Made by a program: the position numbers and the translations under genes. Positions 18,051 to 26,804 of a DNA stretch of 64,000 nt are shown here, piece by piece. Numbering within the stretch: the stretch's first letter is position 1; each line of letters opens with the position of its first letter. This DNA is from Flavobacterium phragmitis (GTDB lineage: Bacteria > Bacteroidota > Bacteroidia > Flavobacteriales > Flavobacteriaceae): assembly GCF_900112575.1 (NCBI RefSeq), contig NZ_FOMH01000012.1, forward strand, positions 124,001-188,000, given 5' to 3'. The notes under the pieces are model-generated. The model was not told the DNA's origin. It was given only the letters and a program-made list of their open reading frames with translations, and did no database searches.

Positions 18051-18491
18051 TTACTTTTCAGCAACAATTTCGTAAGCTAACTCAACGATTACATCTCTGT
18101 GTAAACGAACTGAAGCATTGTATTTACCAATACGTTTTACAACACCACTAGTGATGAATTTTCTATCGATAGCATTACCAGATTTCTCTAAAGCTTCAGC
18201 AATATCGATGTTAGTGATAGAACCAAAAAGTTTCTCTCCACCAGCTTTTGCAGTAAGTTTAATTTCAAGAGCTTTCAAAGTTTCAGCCAATGCTTTAGCA
18301 TCAGCAACAATTTTAGCTTCTTTGTGCGCTCTTTGTTTTAGGTTTTCAGCTAAAACTTTTTTAGCAGAAGGAGTTGCTAAAACAGCAAAACCTTGAGGAA
18401 TTAAAAAGTTACGACCGTAACCAGGTTTTACAGATACTACATCATCTTTAAATCCTAAGTTTTGTACGTCTTGTTTTAAAATAAGTTCCAT
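18051..18491 (-). CDS. rplI: 50S ribosomal protein L9
   Basis: L9 binds 23S rRNA near the L1 stalk and helps keep the reading frame. The 146-residue length is normal. The N-terminal domain MELILKQDVQNLGFKDDVVSVKPGYGRNFLIP matches the family signature, with its GYGRNFLIP motif at residues 24-32. A connecting helix (about 45-75) and the C-terminal RNA-binding domain (FGSITNIDIAEAL ... HRDVIVELAYEIV) follow. It is the last gene of the S6-S18-L9 operon, 64 bases after rpsR. Confidence 0.98.
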   Translation of the reverse strand: MELILKQDVQNLGFKDDVVSVKPGYGRNFLIPQGFAVLATPSAKKVLAENLKQRAHKEAKIVADAKALAETLKALEIKLTAKAGGEKLFGSITNIDIAEALEKSGNAIDRKFITSGVVKRIGKYNASVRLHRDVIVELAYEIVAEK

Positions 18492-18555
18492 GTTGTTGTC
18501 CTTATATTTTAGAAGTTAGGTTCTATTATTAGAAACCAGCGACTAGAGTTTTTAA

Positions 18556-18852
18556 TTATTTTAATAAATCGGCCACGTATGGCATTAAAGCTAAGTGACG
18601 AGCTCTTTTTACAGCTACAGAAACTTTTCTTTGGTATTTTAATGAAGTTCCAGTTAAACGACGAGGAAGAATTTTTCCTTGCTCATTTACGAATTTCAAT
18701 AAGAAATCAGCATCTTTATAATCGATGTATTTGATTCCAGATTTTTTGAAACGGCAATACTTTTTAGTTTTGTTAGTTTCAATGTTTAAAGGCGTTAAAT
18801 ATCTGATATCTCCGTCTTTTTTTCCTTTTGCAGATTGCTCAATTGTAGACAT
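18556..18852 (-). CDS. rpsR: 30S ribosomal protein S18
   Basis: S18 binds the platform of the 30S subunit with S6. The 98-residue protein has an N-terminal extension (MSTIEQSAKGKKDGDIRYLTPL) typical of Bacteroidota S18. It is followed by the conserved core: KYCRFKKSGIKYIDYKD, ILPRRLTGTSLKYQ and VAVKRARHLALMPYV. The first Cys of the classical zinc-binding set is not obvious, and only the CRF cysteine is present. It starts 5 bases after the rpsF stop. Confidence 0.98.
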   Translation of the reverse strand: MSTIEQSAKGKKDGDIRYLTPLNIETNKTKKYCRFKKSGIKYIDYKDADFLLKFVNEQGKILPRRLTGTSLKYQRKVSVAVKRARHLALMPYVADLLK

Positions 18853-18857
18853 AATAA

Positions 18858-19199
18858 TTACGCTTTAGTAGATTTTAATTTTGCTCTTCTTCTCTCAGCC
18901 CATGAAATAGCATGTTTATCTAAACTTACAGTTAAGAAACGCATAACTCTTTCATCACGTCTGAATTCAGTTTCAAAAGCTAAAAGAACTTCTCCAGCTA
19001 CTTTGAATTCGAATAAGTGATAAAAACCACTTTTTTTGTTTTGGATTTCGTAAGCCATTTTTTTAAGACCCCAATCCTCTTTCGATACCATTTCAGCTCC
19101 TCTACTAGTAAGAAATTCTTCAAATTTCGTTACTGTTTCCTTCACCTGAACCTCAGATAAAACGGGATTTAAAATGAAAACAGTTTCATAATGATTCAT
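18858..19199 (-). CDS. rpsF: 30S ribosomal protein S6
   Basis: S6 heterodimerises with S18 on the 30S platform. The 113-residue protein opens MNHYETVFILNPVLSE and contains the family features: WGLKKMAYEIQNKKSGFYHLFEF and a VMRFLTVSLDKHAI-type strand. It is the first gene of the operon rpsF-rpsR-rplI. The distance from the proposed promoter to the ATG (about 30 bases) leaves no room for the S6:S18 leader RNA known in other bacteria. Confidence 0.98.
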   Translation of the reverse strand: MNHYETVFILNPVLSEVQVKETVTKFEEFLTSRGAEMVSKEDWGLKKMAYEIQNKKSGFYHLFEFKVAGEVLLAFETEFRRDERVMRFLTVSLDKHAISWAERRRAKLKSTKA

Positions 19200-19230
19200 A
19201 AATACAATATTTATTTGTTAAAATTGGGTG

Positions 19231-19260
19231 CAAAAGTAATCATTAAATTTAAATACACAA
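19231..19260 (-). promoter_or_regulatory. Bacteroidota-type promoter of rpsF
   Basis: On the minus strand TTG (19258-19260) is followed by 19 bases and TACTTTTG (19231-19238), matching the TTG / TAnnTTTG consensus. The -7 element is about 32 bases from the rpsF ATG. Confidence 0.75.
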
Positions 19261-19377
19261 CACTTTTTTTCCTTTATTCGTCATAATGCAAAAAATATGC
19301 GTTCATTTTAGTTTTTTTTCCAAAAAAAACAATACATTTACTACTGCTATCCTGAATTTATTTTAAATTGACATGTT

Positions 19378-20076
19378 ATGAAACTAAATTGTGTTGTTGT
19401 AGATGATAGTTCTATACAGAGGACAATTATTGCCAAATTGGTTAATAATCACCCAGGCTTGCATTTAATTGGTGACTTTTCTAATGCAATTGAAGCAAAA
19501 AGTTGTATCTCCCTGAATAATATTGACCTCATTTTTCTTGATATAGAAATGCCTGTTATCAATGGTTTTGATTTCCTTGACGGATTAAAATCGAAACCGC
19601 AAATTATATTTATTACTTCTAAAGCAGAATATGCTTTAAAAGCTTTTGATTACGACGCTACTGATTATCTTCAGAAGCCAATTGCTGTTGACCGCTTTAA
19701 TGCTTCGGTTAAAAGAGCAATCGACATGCACTTGCTTAAAAAAGATGTCAAAGAAGAAGAAGGTGAACATATCTTCATCAAAAGTAATTTAAAAAAGCTC
19801 AAAATCTTCACTTCAAAAATAAAATGGATTGAGGCTTTTGGCGATTATGTGAGAGTAGTAACAGAAGACGACAGCAATCTGGTTCTTTCGACAATGAAAT
19901 CTTTTGAAAATGATTTATCAAAAGACAAATTCATTCGTGTTCACAAATCATACATTATTAATATAGATAAGGTAGAGCGTTTTAATAGCAAATTTGCCGA
20001 AATTGGCATCACAAAAATACCTTTAAGCCGTAACAAAAAAGAAGACTTAGTAAAAGCACTTTCTACTCCTTCTTAA
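19378..20076 (+). CDS. LytTR-family response regulator (orphan)
   Basis: This is a cytoplasmic DNA-binding response regulator of 232 residues. The receiver domain (about 1-120) shows the acidic pair at D9-D10, the phospho-acceptor Asp55 in FLDIEMP, the FITSK Thr/Ser and the conserved Lys100 in YLQKP. A linker rich in Lys and Glu leads to a LytTR domain (about 135-230; KIKWIEAFGDYVRV, FIRVHKSYIINIDKVERF, IPLSRNKKEDL). No histidine kinase is adjacent. The neighbours are the ribosomal operon on the other strand and a convergent priA only 6 bases after its stop. The kinase must be elsewhere, as is common for LytTR regulators in Flavobacteria, and its targets cannot be inferred. Confidence 0.93.
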   Translation: MKLNCVVVDDSSIQRTIIAKLVNNHPGLHLIGDFSNAIEAKSCISLNNIDLIFLDIEMPVINGFDFLDGLKSKPQIIFITSKAEYALKAFDYDATDYLQKPIAVDRFNASVKRAIDMHLLKKDVKEEEGEHIFIKSNLKKLKIFTSKIKWIEAFGDYVRVVTEDDSNLVLSTMKSFENDLSKDKFIRVHKSYIINIDKVERFNSKFAEIGITKIPLSRNKKEDLVKALSTPS

Positions 20077-20082
20077 TTACGA

Positions 20083-22533
20083 CTAATAAAAATCGACATT
20101 CACAACAACTTTTATAGCTCTGTACTGAGCCACAGCTTCAAAACTATTCAGCATTTTCTGGATAGTTTTTTTTGTATTCCCCAAATGCTGGTTGTGTGGA
20201 ATCTTAATCAAGATGCTTCTAATGTATTCATTTCGGATCCTGCTTATCGCTGGTTCTTCCGGCCCTAAAACCGGAATACCTAAATTCTGGCTCAAAACCT
20301 GATATAGCCACATCGACCCTTCTTTAAGTTTATCGTAATCACGATGTTTTAAAGTGAGTTTTATAATTCTGAAATAAGGAGGATATTTATAAATCTGACG
20401 ATCGTATAACTGCTCCTTATACATACCTATATAATTATGATTTGTAACTTGCTGAATCGTATTATGATTCGGATTGTAAGTCTGAATCACAACTTTTCCT
20501 TGTTTTTCAGATCTTCCCGCTCTTCCGGCAACTTGTGTCATCATTTGAAAACTACGTTCAAAAGCCCTAAAATCAGGATGATGCAACATATTGTCGGCAT
20601 TCATTATGCCAACCAGACTCACATTATCAAAATCTAAACCTTTAGCCAACATCTGAGTTCCTACCAAAACATCAATTTCTCTATTTTTAAAGGTATCGAT
20701 AATCTTTTCGAAACCAAATTTACCGCGTGTTGTATCCTGATCCATTCTTCCGATTTTTGCTTTTGGAAAAATTGAGGAAAGCTCCTGTTCTATTTGTTCT
20801 GTCCCAAATCCTTTCGTTGTCAAATCAATACTGGAACAATTATGACAGTTGGTTGGCTTAGCAATAGAATAACCACAATAATGACAACGCAATTGATTTT
20901 TATGTTTATGATAAGTCAAACTTACGTCGCACTGCTGACAATGCGGAACATGTCCGCAAGTCATACATTCTATAACGGGAGAATATCCTCTTCTATTCTG
21001 AAATAAAATTACCTGCTCACCTACAGACAAAGCTTCCGCGATTTCTTCAATCAAAATATCGCTAAAATGTCCCGTCATTCTTTTCCTAAAATACTTGTCT
21101 TTTAAATCGACTAAAATAATTTCAGGAAGACGGACATTTTTATAACGTTCAGAAAGCGTTACCAAACCATATTTATCCTGCTGTGTATTAAAATAGGTTT
21201 CAATACTTGGAGTGGCAGATCCCAATAATACTTTCGCATTATGAAAATTCGCTAAAACTATTGCAGAATCTCTCGCATGATATCTAGGCGCAGGATCTGT
21301 TTGTTTAAAAGTCTGTTCGTGTTCTTCGTCAATAACTAATAAACCTAAATCGTTAAAAGGCAAAAATAAAGCCGACCTTGCTCCTATTACAATTTGTGCT
21401 TTTGGAGAATTTTCGAGCGTTTGCTTCCAAACCTCAACTCTTTCATTGTTGCTATATTTGGAATGAAAAACAGCCACTTTATCTCCAAAATGCAAACGTA
21501 ATCTGGAAACCAATTGCGTAGTAAGTGCAATTTCCGGAAGCAGATACAAAACCTGCTTTCCTGTTTCCAAATATTCTTCGATTAACTTAATGTAGATTTC
21601 TGTTTTTCCACTTGAAGTCACTCCATGAAGCAGACAAACTTCTTTCTCTGCTAAACTTTCTTTAATAGCTGTAAAAGCTTTCTCTTGCGCTTCACTTAAC
21701 TGAAGTTCTTTTTCCGATTTTTCCCCATTAAATGTAACGCGATCATGTTGCAAATAATATTCTTCGAAAATTTCTTTTTCTATTAAAGCTTTTACAACAG
21801 TTGAAGTCACTCCTGAAAACTCAGTTAATTTCTTCACTGTAACAGGCTTTTTTTCTGAAGCACTAATTTGAAAATAAGCCAAAACAATTTCTTTTTGTTT
21901 ATTGGCATTTTTCAGTGTTTCAAGTAATTCTGCCAGACCATTATCCGATTCGTATTTCGAATGTAGTTTTACATATCGAACCAACTTAGGTTTATAGCTT
22001 TCTTTTATTTCTTCTTCTAAAAAAATAATATCTCTAGCTATTAATTTCTGTAGAATTGGAAGTATATTTTTTCTGTTTAATATAGAAGCTATTTCCTGAA
22101 CCGTAAGTGAGCTTTGATGCTGTAACGCTTCATAAACTAAAAATTCATCATCCGAAAGTTCTGAATCATTGACTATGACATCTGGTTTATGCGAAACCAC
22201 TGTTTCACTTTCCAATAATAATCCGCTTGGAAAAGCACCGCGATAGACGTCACCAATACCGCACATATAATAATTGGCAACCCAAAGCCAGTGTTTAATC
22301 TGAGTTTCGGTTGCGATTGGTTTTTCGTCTAAAATTTGATGGATTTCTTTGGCTTCGTACAATGTGGGCGCATTTTCATGCACATCTAATACAAGCGCCG
22401 TATAGATTTTGCTTTTACCGAAAGGCACCGCGACGCGCATTCCTTTTTGAATAAAATGGAATTCGGCTTCAGAAACACGATAAGTAAACGTTTTTGCTAA
22501 AGAAAGCGGTAAAATAACTTCGATAAAAAACAT
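20083..22533 (-). CDS. priA: Primosomal protein N' (replication restart helicase PriA)
   Basis: PriA recognises stalled forks and reloads the replisome. The 816-residue length is slightly above the usual 730-800. It has the N-terminal 3'BD domain (VILPLSLAKTFTYRV ... GMRVAVPFG), a winged-helix region, Walker A GVTSSGKTE, the DEEH box in LLVIDEEHEQTFKQ, and a helicase C-terminal lobe with GTQMLAKGLDF. The zinc-binding insert has paired CxxC motifs (CMTCGHVPHCQQC, CHYC, CHNC). The ORF begins exactly with the conserved start. It is convergent with the LytTR gene and co-directional with the toxin-antitoxin pair upstream. Confidence 0.97.
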   Translation of the reverse strand: MFFIEVILPLSLAKTFTYRVSEAEFHFIQKGMRVAVPFGKSKIYTALVLDVHENAPTLYEAKEIHQILDEKPIATETQIKHWLWVANYYMCGIGDVYRGAFPSGLLLESETVVSHKPDVIVNDSELSDDEFLVYEALQHQSSLTVQEIASILNRKNILPILQKLIARDIIFLEEEIKESYKPKLVRYVKLHSKYESDNGLAELLETLKNANKQKEIVLAYFQISASEKKPVTVKKLTEFSGVTSTVVKALIEKEIFEEYYLQHDRVTFNGEKSEKELQLSEAQEKAFTAIKESLAEKEVCLLHGVTSSGKTEIYIKLIEEYLETGKQVLYLLPEIALTTQLVSRLRLHFGDKVAVFHSKYSNNERVEVWKQTLENSPKAQIVIGARSALFLPFNDLGLLVIDEEHEQTFKQTDPAPRYHARDSAIVLANFHNAKVLLGSATPSIETYFNTQQDKYGLVTLSERYKNVRLPEIILVDLKDKYFRKRMTGHFSDILIEEIAEALSVGEQVILFQNRRGYSPVIECMTCGHVPHCQQCDVSLTYHKHKNQLRCHYCGYSIAKPTNCHNCSSIDLTTKGFGTEQIEQELSSIFPKAKIGRMDQDTTRGKFGFEKIIDTFKNREIDVLVGTQMLAKGLDFDNVSLVGIMNADNMLHHPDFRAFERSFQMMTQVAGRAGRSEKQGKVVIQTYNPNHNTIQQVTNHNYIGMYKEQLYDRQIYKYPPYFRIIKLTLKHRDYDKLKEGSMWLYQVLSQNLGIPVLGPEEPAISRIRNEYIRSILIKIPHNQHLGNTKKTIQKMLNSFEAVAQYRAIKVVVNVDFY

Positions 22534-22579
22534 GTAGAAATTTTAAAAAGATTGAAGAATTAATTTGAACTGATAATGT

Positions 22580-22984
22580 TTAATTTCTTTCAAACCAATT
22601 CTCCATTTTAATTCCGTCCAAAAGCTTAAAATCTTTGACATTATCAGTAACCAAAATTAATTGATTCTCAACCGCTGTTACCCCAATTAAAAGATCAAAT
22701 TCATCATTAATAGGTTTTCCTATTTTCCTAAGCCTAACCTTCTCAATTGCATATCTCTTAATTGACCCAAAAATTGGAAGTATTGTTAATCCTCTTAAAA
22801 AAACATCAACAGCTTTATTAGATTTTACTGGATCATCACTGTTTTCAGCACCAAAGCGAAGTTCTGCAACTGTTATCTCAGAAATATAACAATTTTCTAA
22901 ACCTACTTGTTTCACCATTTTATCAAGATTAAGTTTTCCTCTTAAAAAGAATACACAAATACTTGTATCTAATAAATATCCCAT
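22580..22984 (-). CDS. PIN-domain toxin (VapC-like)
   Basis: This 134-residue PIN-domain protein is probably an RNase toxin. The four expected acidic residues are visible: Asp6 in LLDTSIC, Glu in TVAELRFG, Asp in DEFDLLIG and Asp in LVTDNVKDF. Its ATG overlaps the stop of the upstream antitoxin by one base (TAATG), so translation is coupled, as in VapBC operons. The natural target (often tRNA or rRNA in VapC families) cannot be deduced. All catalytic residues are present, so it looks functional. Confidence 0.88.
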   Translation of the reverse strand: MGYLLDTSICVFFLRGKLNLDKMVKQVGLENCYISEITVAELRFGAENSDDPVKSNKAVDVFLRGLTILPIFGSIKRYAIEKVRLRKIGKPINDEFDLLIGVTAVENQLILVTDNVKDFKLLDGIKMENWFERN

Positions 22985-23220
22985 TAAAACTTAATTTCTC
23001 TATTCTTAAAGTTTCTATTAGCTTTTATATCAGAAACTATTTCTTCTGGAGATTTTTCAGAAGCAAAGGCTCCAAAAGATTTATAGAAATCATTTTCTTT
23101 TGATTTATTGCTTTTTATAGATTTTGTTAGTCTTTCTATAAGTTCAATTTTATTTGAAAAACTAAGTCCTTCAAATAAATTTGAATAAGCCTCTAATATA
23201 TTTTTATCCGTTACAGTCAT
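22984..23220 (-). CDS. Antitoxin partner of the PIN-domain toxin
   Basis: This small 78-residue charged helical protein lies directly upstream of, and overlaps by one base, the PIN-domain gene. No standard DNA-binding signature (AbrB, ribbon-helix-helix) is obvious. The first half (NILEAYSNLFEGLSFSNKIELIERLTKSIK) looks like an oligomerising helix pair, and the second half is basic and probably unstructured (ANRNFKNREIKF), suited to wrapping the toxin active site. Its identification as antitoxin rests mainly on position and size. Confidence 0.75.
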   Translation of the reverse strand: MTVTDKNILEAYSNLFEGLSFSNKIELIERLTKSIKSNKSKENDFYKSFGAFASEKSPEEIVSDIKANRNFKNREIKF

Positions 23221-23298
23221 CTTATCCCTCTTTACAATATAAATACAAATTTAAACTATTTTTCAACTCAAAACATACAAGGCTTTCATATTTGAGAA

Positions 23299-24042
23299 CT
23301 ACTTTTTCTTCAAAGAATTAGCCAAATAATCATTAACCAATTCGCTGGTATGATTTAAAGACTCTATATTTTTCCAATCATCGTGACCCGGAATAATGAA
23401 CTTTGGATTCTTAAATTTTGTTTTGACTTTTCCAATAGATGTTTTCCATTCTTTCACATTTGCATCTCCTAAATAGCCTAAATCTTCTGCATCTGCACTT
23501 TTTACAAAACAGCCTCCGTAAAGCACTTTTTCTTTATCAAACCAAACTACAATATTGTCCGGCGCATGACCTTTTCCTGGATAATAAACTTCAAATTTAT
23601 GCTGACCAACTGTAAATGTTGTATCATTCGGAATTATAAATTTTGCTCTTGGCTCTTTATTCTTTTTCAGAATATCGTCGGTCAGTTTTATTGAATACGT
23701 TTTGATTCCTTTTTTCTTGTAGAAATCAAATCCTCCTGCACGATCTTCATGAGAATGCGTTGCAAAAAGCATTACTACATCCTTATTATGTTTCGCTTTT
23801 ATAGAATCTAATAAAGGCTGAAATTGTGTTTTATCCCAAGGTGCATCAAAAAGCACAACACCTTTATCTGTTACCAGATATAAGGCATTGGCAGAAATCT
23901 TGTTTCCTTTATAATCATTAAAGGTTCTATAAACATAAAAGTCACCTGTTAGATGACTTATTTGTAAAGGCGAATTCTTAGATTGTCCAAAGCTGTTTGA
24001 AACGATTGCTAAGAATAAAATTATCGAAGCTAATTTTCGCAT
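23299..24042 (-). CDS. bla: Subclass B1 metallo-beta-lactamase
   Basis: This 247-residue periplasmic enzyme is predicted to hydrolyse beta-lactams including carbapenems. A signal peptide ends near SNSFGQ. All six zinc ligands of subclass B1 are recognisable: His, His and Asp in THSHEDRAGG, the third His in GKGHAPDN, Cys in YGGCFVKSAD, and the last His in IPGHDDW. Lys/Asn residues of the active-site rim follow the B1 pattern. Chromosomal B1 enzymes such as JOHN-1 are known from Flavobacterium, but allele assignment needs alignment. It ends an operon yihY-like, DUF2147, bla (13-base gap), so it is probably intrinsic rather than acquired: no mobile element flanks it and its base composition matches its neighbours. 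Confidence 0.93.
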   Translation of the reverse strand: MRKLASIILFLAIVSNSFGQSKNSPLQISHLTGDFYVYRTFNDYKGNKISANALYLVTDKGVVLFDAPWDKTQFQPLLDSIKAKHNKDVVMLFATHSHEDRAGGFDFYKKKGIKTYSIKLTDDILKKNKEPRAKFIIPNDTTFTVGQHKFEVYYPGKGHAPDNIVVWFDKEKVLYGGCFVKSADAEDLGYLGDANVKEWKTSIGKVKTKFKNPKFIIPGHDDWKNIESLNHTSELVNDYLANSLKKK

Positions 24043-24055
24043 TTAGATTTTAGAA

Positions 24056-24484
24056 TTAATTTTTTACTCTTGTCCAGTATTGTGTTCTTCCCATCAAAGA
24101 AATCCCTACATAACCGCGAAGTTTTAATTTATCTGCCGATTCTAACGAAATATAACATTTGTATTTTTTACCGCTTGTTGGATCAAAAATTGTTCCTCCG
24201 TTATATTCCGAACCATCTTTTTTAAGTCCGTTTATAATCACCATTCCTAAAATTGGTTTGTTCTTTTCAGCACCATCACACTTTACACAAACATCTTTTT
24301 TATGGTTCTCGCGAAGTATATCTACAATCTTCCCGTATATTTTTCCTGACTTTTCGTAAATTTCTACAACCGATTTAGCTTCACCTGTTTCATCATCAAT
24401 AGTTTTCCATTTTCCAATTACACTTTGGCTTTGCATGGTCAGCGCAAAGAAGAACACTCCGATAGTTAGCATCAAATTTTTCAT
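24056..24484 (-). CDS. DUF2147 family exported protein
   Basis: This 142-residue protein has a signal peptide (cleavage near MQSQS) followed by a DUF2147 lipocalin-like beta domain: IGKWKTIDDETGEAKSVVEI, GKIYGKIVDI, a CVKC pair, GMVIINGL, GGTIFDPTSGKKYKCYI and LRGYVGISLMGRTQYWTR. The family is widespread in periplasmic proteins and has no established activity. Only one base separates it from the upstream yihY-like gene and 13 from the beta-lactamase, so the three are probably cotranscribed. Confidence 0.92.
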   Translation of the reverse strand: MKNLMLTIGVFFFALTMQSQSVIGKWKTIDDETGEAKSVVEIYEKSGKIYGKIVDILRENHKKDVCVKCDGAEKNKPILGMVIINGLKKDGSEYNGGTIFDPTSGKKYKCYISLESADKLKLRGYVGISLMGRTQYWTRVKN

Positions 24485-24485
24485 A

Positions 24486-25409
24486 TTATTTTTCTTTTTT
24501 TTGTTTTAATTTTCTGATAGAAGCATTCAATTCGAACCCTAAAAGCAGAATCATACAGTTTATCCAAATATAAAACATTAGAATTAATAATGTCCCAATT
24601 GAACCATAAAGTTCGTTATATTTTGAGAATTTTATAACCCAAATCCCAAAAAAGAACGAAGATATAACAATTAAAATGGTCGTAAAAACAGAACCGATGC
24701 TTATAAAAGATACTTTATTGTACTGTTTTGTACCATAACGTAATAATATTGAAGATGTTATCAAAATCATCAGAATAACAAATAAATATCGTCCTAAAAT
24801 AATTAGGGGAATACGATCGCTTAAGACATCCTGAATAATTGTCTTTTGGATAAAGACCTCAAATACCACAATCGTTGCTACAGTTACAAACAATATAACG
24901 GTCATTACAAGTGAAATGGCAAGCGCGACCAAATATTGCCTAAAAAAACCTCTTTTATCAAAAACGTGTTTGGAAGATTCGAAACCGCTTAAAATTCCGT
25001 TGATGCCGTTTGCCATCAAAAAAATAGAAAGCAAGAAACCCGATGATAATAAACCAGAGTGACTATTATTCAGGATATCACTGATAATTTTACTAATAGC
25101 ATCATAAGTATTTGGCGGAACACTCTGTTGGACAAACTGCAGAAAATCGTCCTGAAAATTATCGATTGGAATAAACGGAATTAAGTTCAGAATAAACAAC
25201 GCAAAAGGAAATAAAGCCATAAAAAAGCTAAAAGAAACAGCACTGGCATGATAGGAGAATGCACCTTCAAGAATTCCTAAAGTGTACATTTCAAGCAAAT
25301 CATACAGCGAAAAACCTTCTAACCAAGGTAACTTTATTGTTTTTAAAAGTCGGGCTAGATTGCGTATAACAGGCAATTTTTCAATCCGAGCTTCTATCTC
25401 TTGCGACAT
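24486..25409 (-). CDS. YihY/BrkB family inner-membrane protein
   Basis: This 307-residue polytopic membrane protein has about six transmembrane helices. YihY family signs are ASAVSFSFFMALFPFALFIL in the first helix region, a conserved long periplasmic segment, and the late LYGSIGTLLILMFYIWI motif. Once annotated as RNase BN, the family is now regarded as of unknown or transport-related function. It heads the operon with DUF2147 and the metallo-beta-lactamase genes. Confidence 0.94.
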   Translation of the reverse strand: MSQEIEARIEKLPVIRNLARLLKTIKLPWLEGFSLYDLLEMYTLGILEGAFSYHASAVSFSFFMALFPFALFILNLIPFIPIDNFQDDFLQFVQQSVPPNTYDAISKIISDILNNSHSGLLSSGFLLSIFLMANGINGILSGFESSKHVFDKRGFFRQYLVALAISLVMTVILFVTVATIVVFEVFIQKTIIQDVLSDRIPLIILGRYLFVILMILITSSILLRYGTKQYNKVSFISIGSVFTTILIVISSFFFGIWVIKFSKYNELYGSIGTLLILMFYIWINCMILLLGFELNASIRKLKQKKEK

Positions 25410-25423
25410 ATCTTTCTGATTTT

Positions 25424-25503
25424 AGATTTTAGAGTTCAGATTTTAGATTTATACCTAAATTGAATATGTTTCAGAACCCAACTCATAACTCAAAACTCTT
25501 AAC
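25424..25503. repeat. Low-complexity intergenic repeat between nadC and yihY
   Basis: Runs of GATTTTAGA(T/G)TT are followed by short repeats of AACTCA(T/A)AACTC. The first part is shared with 17931-17959. It is probably a dispersed Flavobacterium repeat, with no coding or hairpin signal. Confidence 0.45.
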
Positions 25504-25510
25504 TCATCGC

Positions 25511-26368
25511 CTAAAAAGCTTTCAAACTCAAATCCATATTGTAAACAGAATGTGTTAAAGCTCCAGACGAAATATAATTTACACCGCACAAAGCATATTC
25601 ACGAATGGTTTTTTCGTTGATATTTCCTGAAGATTCTGTCTGACATTTGGATCCAATAAGTTTTACGGCTTCTTTGGTATCTTCATAATTAAAGTTGTCA
25701 ATCAAAATTCTGTGAACGCCGTCGCTTTGTAAAATCTCTCTAATTTCATCCAAATTACGAGCTTCTACAATAATCTTTAAATCAAGATTATTTGCCTTTA
25801 AGTATTCTTTTGTTTTAGCAATAGCACGGGTAATGCCACCAGCAAAATCAATATGATTATCTTTTAACATTACCATATCATACAAGGCAAAACGATGATT
25901 TTCTCCTCCGCCAATTTTTACAGCCCATTTTTCTGCTACTCTAAAATTGGGTGTCGTTTTTCTAGTGTCCAGAATTTTAGCTCCCGTTCCTTCTAAAAGT
26001 TGTGCGTATTGATTCGTCTTAGTAGCAATTGCCGACATTCTCTGCATCGTATTTAAAACTACTCTTTCGGCTTTTAAAATAGATTGTGAACTTCCCGAAA
26101 CTTCAAAAACAACCTCTCCATATTCTACATGAGTTCCGTCTTCGATATATGTTTTTACCTTAAGCTTTGGATCTACGTATTCAAATATCATTTTAGCAAG
26201 TTCAACACCAGCAATAATTCCCTGATCTTTTACTAATAATTTTGCCTGACCATGAGCCGTATCTGGAATACAGGCCAGTGAACTGTAATCTCCTGTACCA
26301 ACATCTTCTCTAATGGCATTGCTTATCAAAAGCTGTAATTCTGATTGAAACTGAACTTTACTTATCAT
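25511..26368 (-). CDS. nadC: Nicotinate-nucleotide diphosphorylase (carboxylating)
   Basis: NadC converts quinolinate and PRPP to nicotinate mononucleotide in de novo NAD synthesis. The 285-residue length is standard. Motifs include REDVGTGDYS, a GIIAGVE segment, the active-site ERVVLNTMQRMS, LDTRKTTPNFR and GGGENHRFALYDMVMLKDNH, followed by VEARNLDE, ILIDNF, SSGNI and ISSGALTHSV. It is separated from the yihY operon by about 100 bases of repeat-like DNA. No nadA or nadB is nearby. Confidence 0.97.
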   Translation of the reverse strand: MISKVQFQSELQLLISNAIREDVGTGDYSSLACIPDTAHGQAKLLVKDQGIIAGVELAKMIFEYVDPKLKVKTYIEDGTHVEYGEVVFEVSGSSQSILKAERVVLNTMQRMSAIATKTNQYAQLLEGTGAKILDTRKTTPNFRVAEKWAVKIGGGENHRFALYDMVMLKDNHIDFAGGITRAIAKTKEYLKANNLDLKIIVEARNLDEIREILQSDGVHRILIDNFNYEDTKEAVKLIGSKCQTESSGNINEKTIREYALCGVNYISSGALTHSVYNMDLSLKAF

Positions 26369-26493
26369 TTTCTTATTTTTAATAATACGCTAAATTAGAA
26401 CTTATTTTATGGAATTAAAAGTTTACTTTTTGCGAAAAGTTTATTATTACCTTAAATTCTGTTTTTAACAATACAGAAAATACATCTTTTTTC

Positions 26494-26644
26494 AAACACA
26501 TAGAAACATAGTTTTACTTTGACTTTAAGAGGCGTTTCACTTGCATCAATGCACATAGTTTCAAGTGCAACCTATGTGTTGAAATCTAGATTTTTTCTAA
26601 ATTCTAAATTGCTTTTACTATAAAATCTATGTTTCTATGTGTTT
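26494..26644. repeat. 151-bp intergenic inverted repeat
   Basis: A perfect 18-bp inverted repeat (AAACACATAGAAACATAG at 26494-26511, its complement at 26627-26644) encloses smaller palindromes: CACTTG/CAAGTG (26538-26543, 26562-26567) and CACATAG/CTATGTG (26552-26558, 26572-26578). It fills most of the 436-base gap between nadC and the alkylation-repeat gene and has no coding potential. It resembles a REP or MITE-like element without a transposase. Confidence 0.75.
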
Positions 26645-26804
26645 AAATTTTTCAAATCAAATCTGCTTCAACAATTAAAAACAGTAAATATCTCTTTTTT
26701 AACCCTTAAGATAGTGTGAAAAATAAAGTTACAATTCTTAACAAAACTTACTCTCTTAATAAGAAATCAATTAAATATCTTTGAGGTTTATTCAAACAAA
26801 AATC

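Noticed and set aside
19200..19230. S6:S18 leader RNA upstream of rpsF
   Set aside because: The distance from the likely promoter to the ATG is too short to contain that motif.
23221..25510. Acquired resistance island around the metallo-beta-lactamase
   Set aside because: No transposase, integrase, attachment site or base-composition break. The gene is embedded in a housekeeping-like operon.
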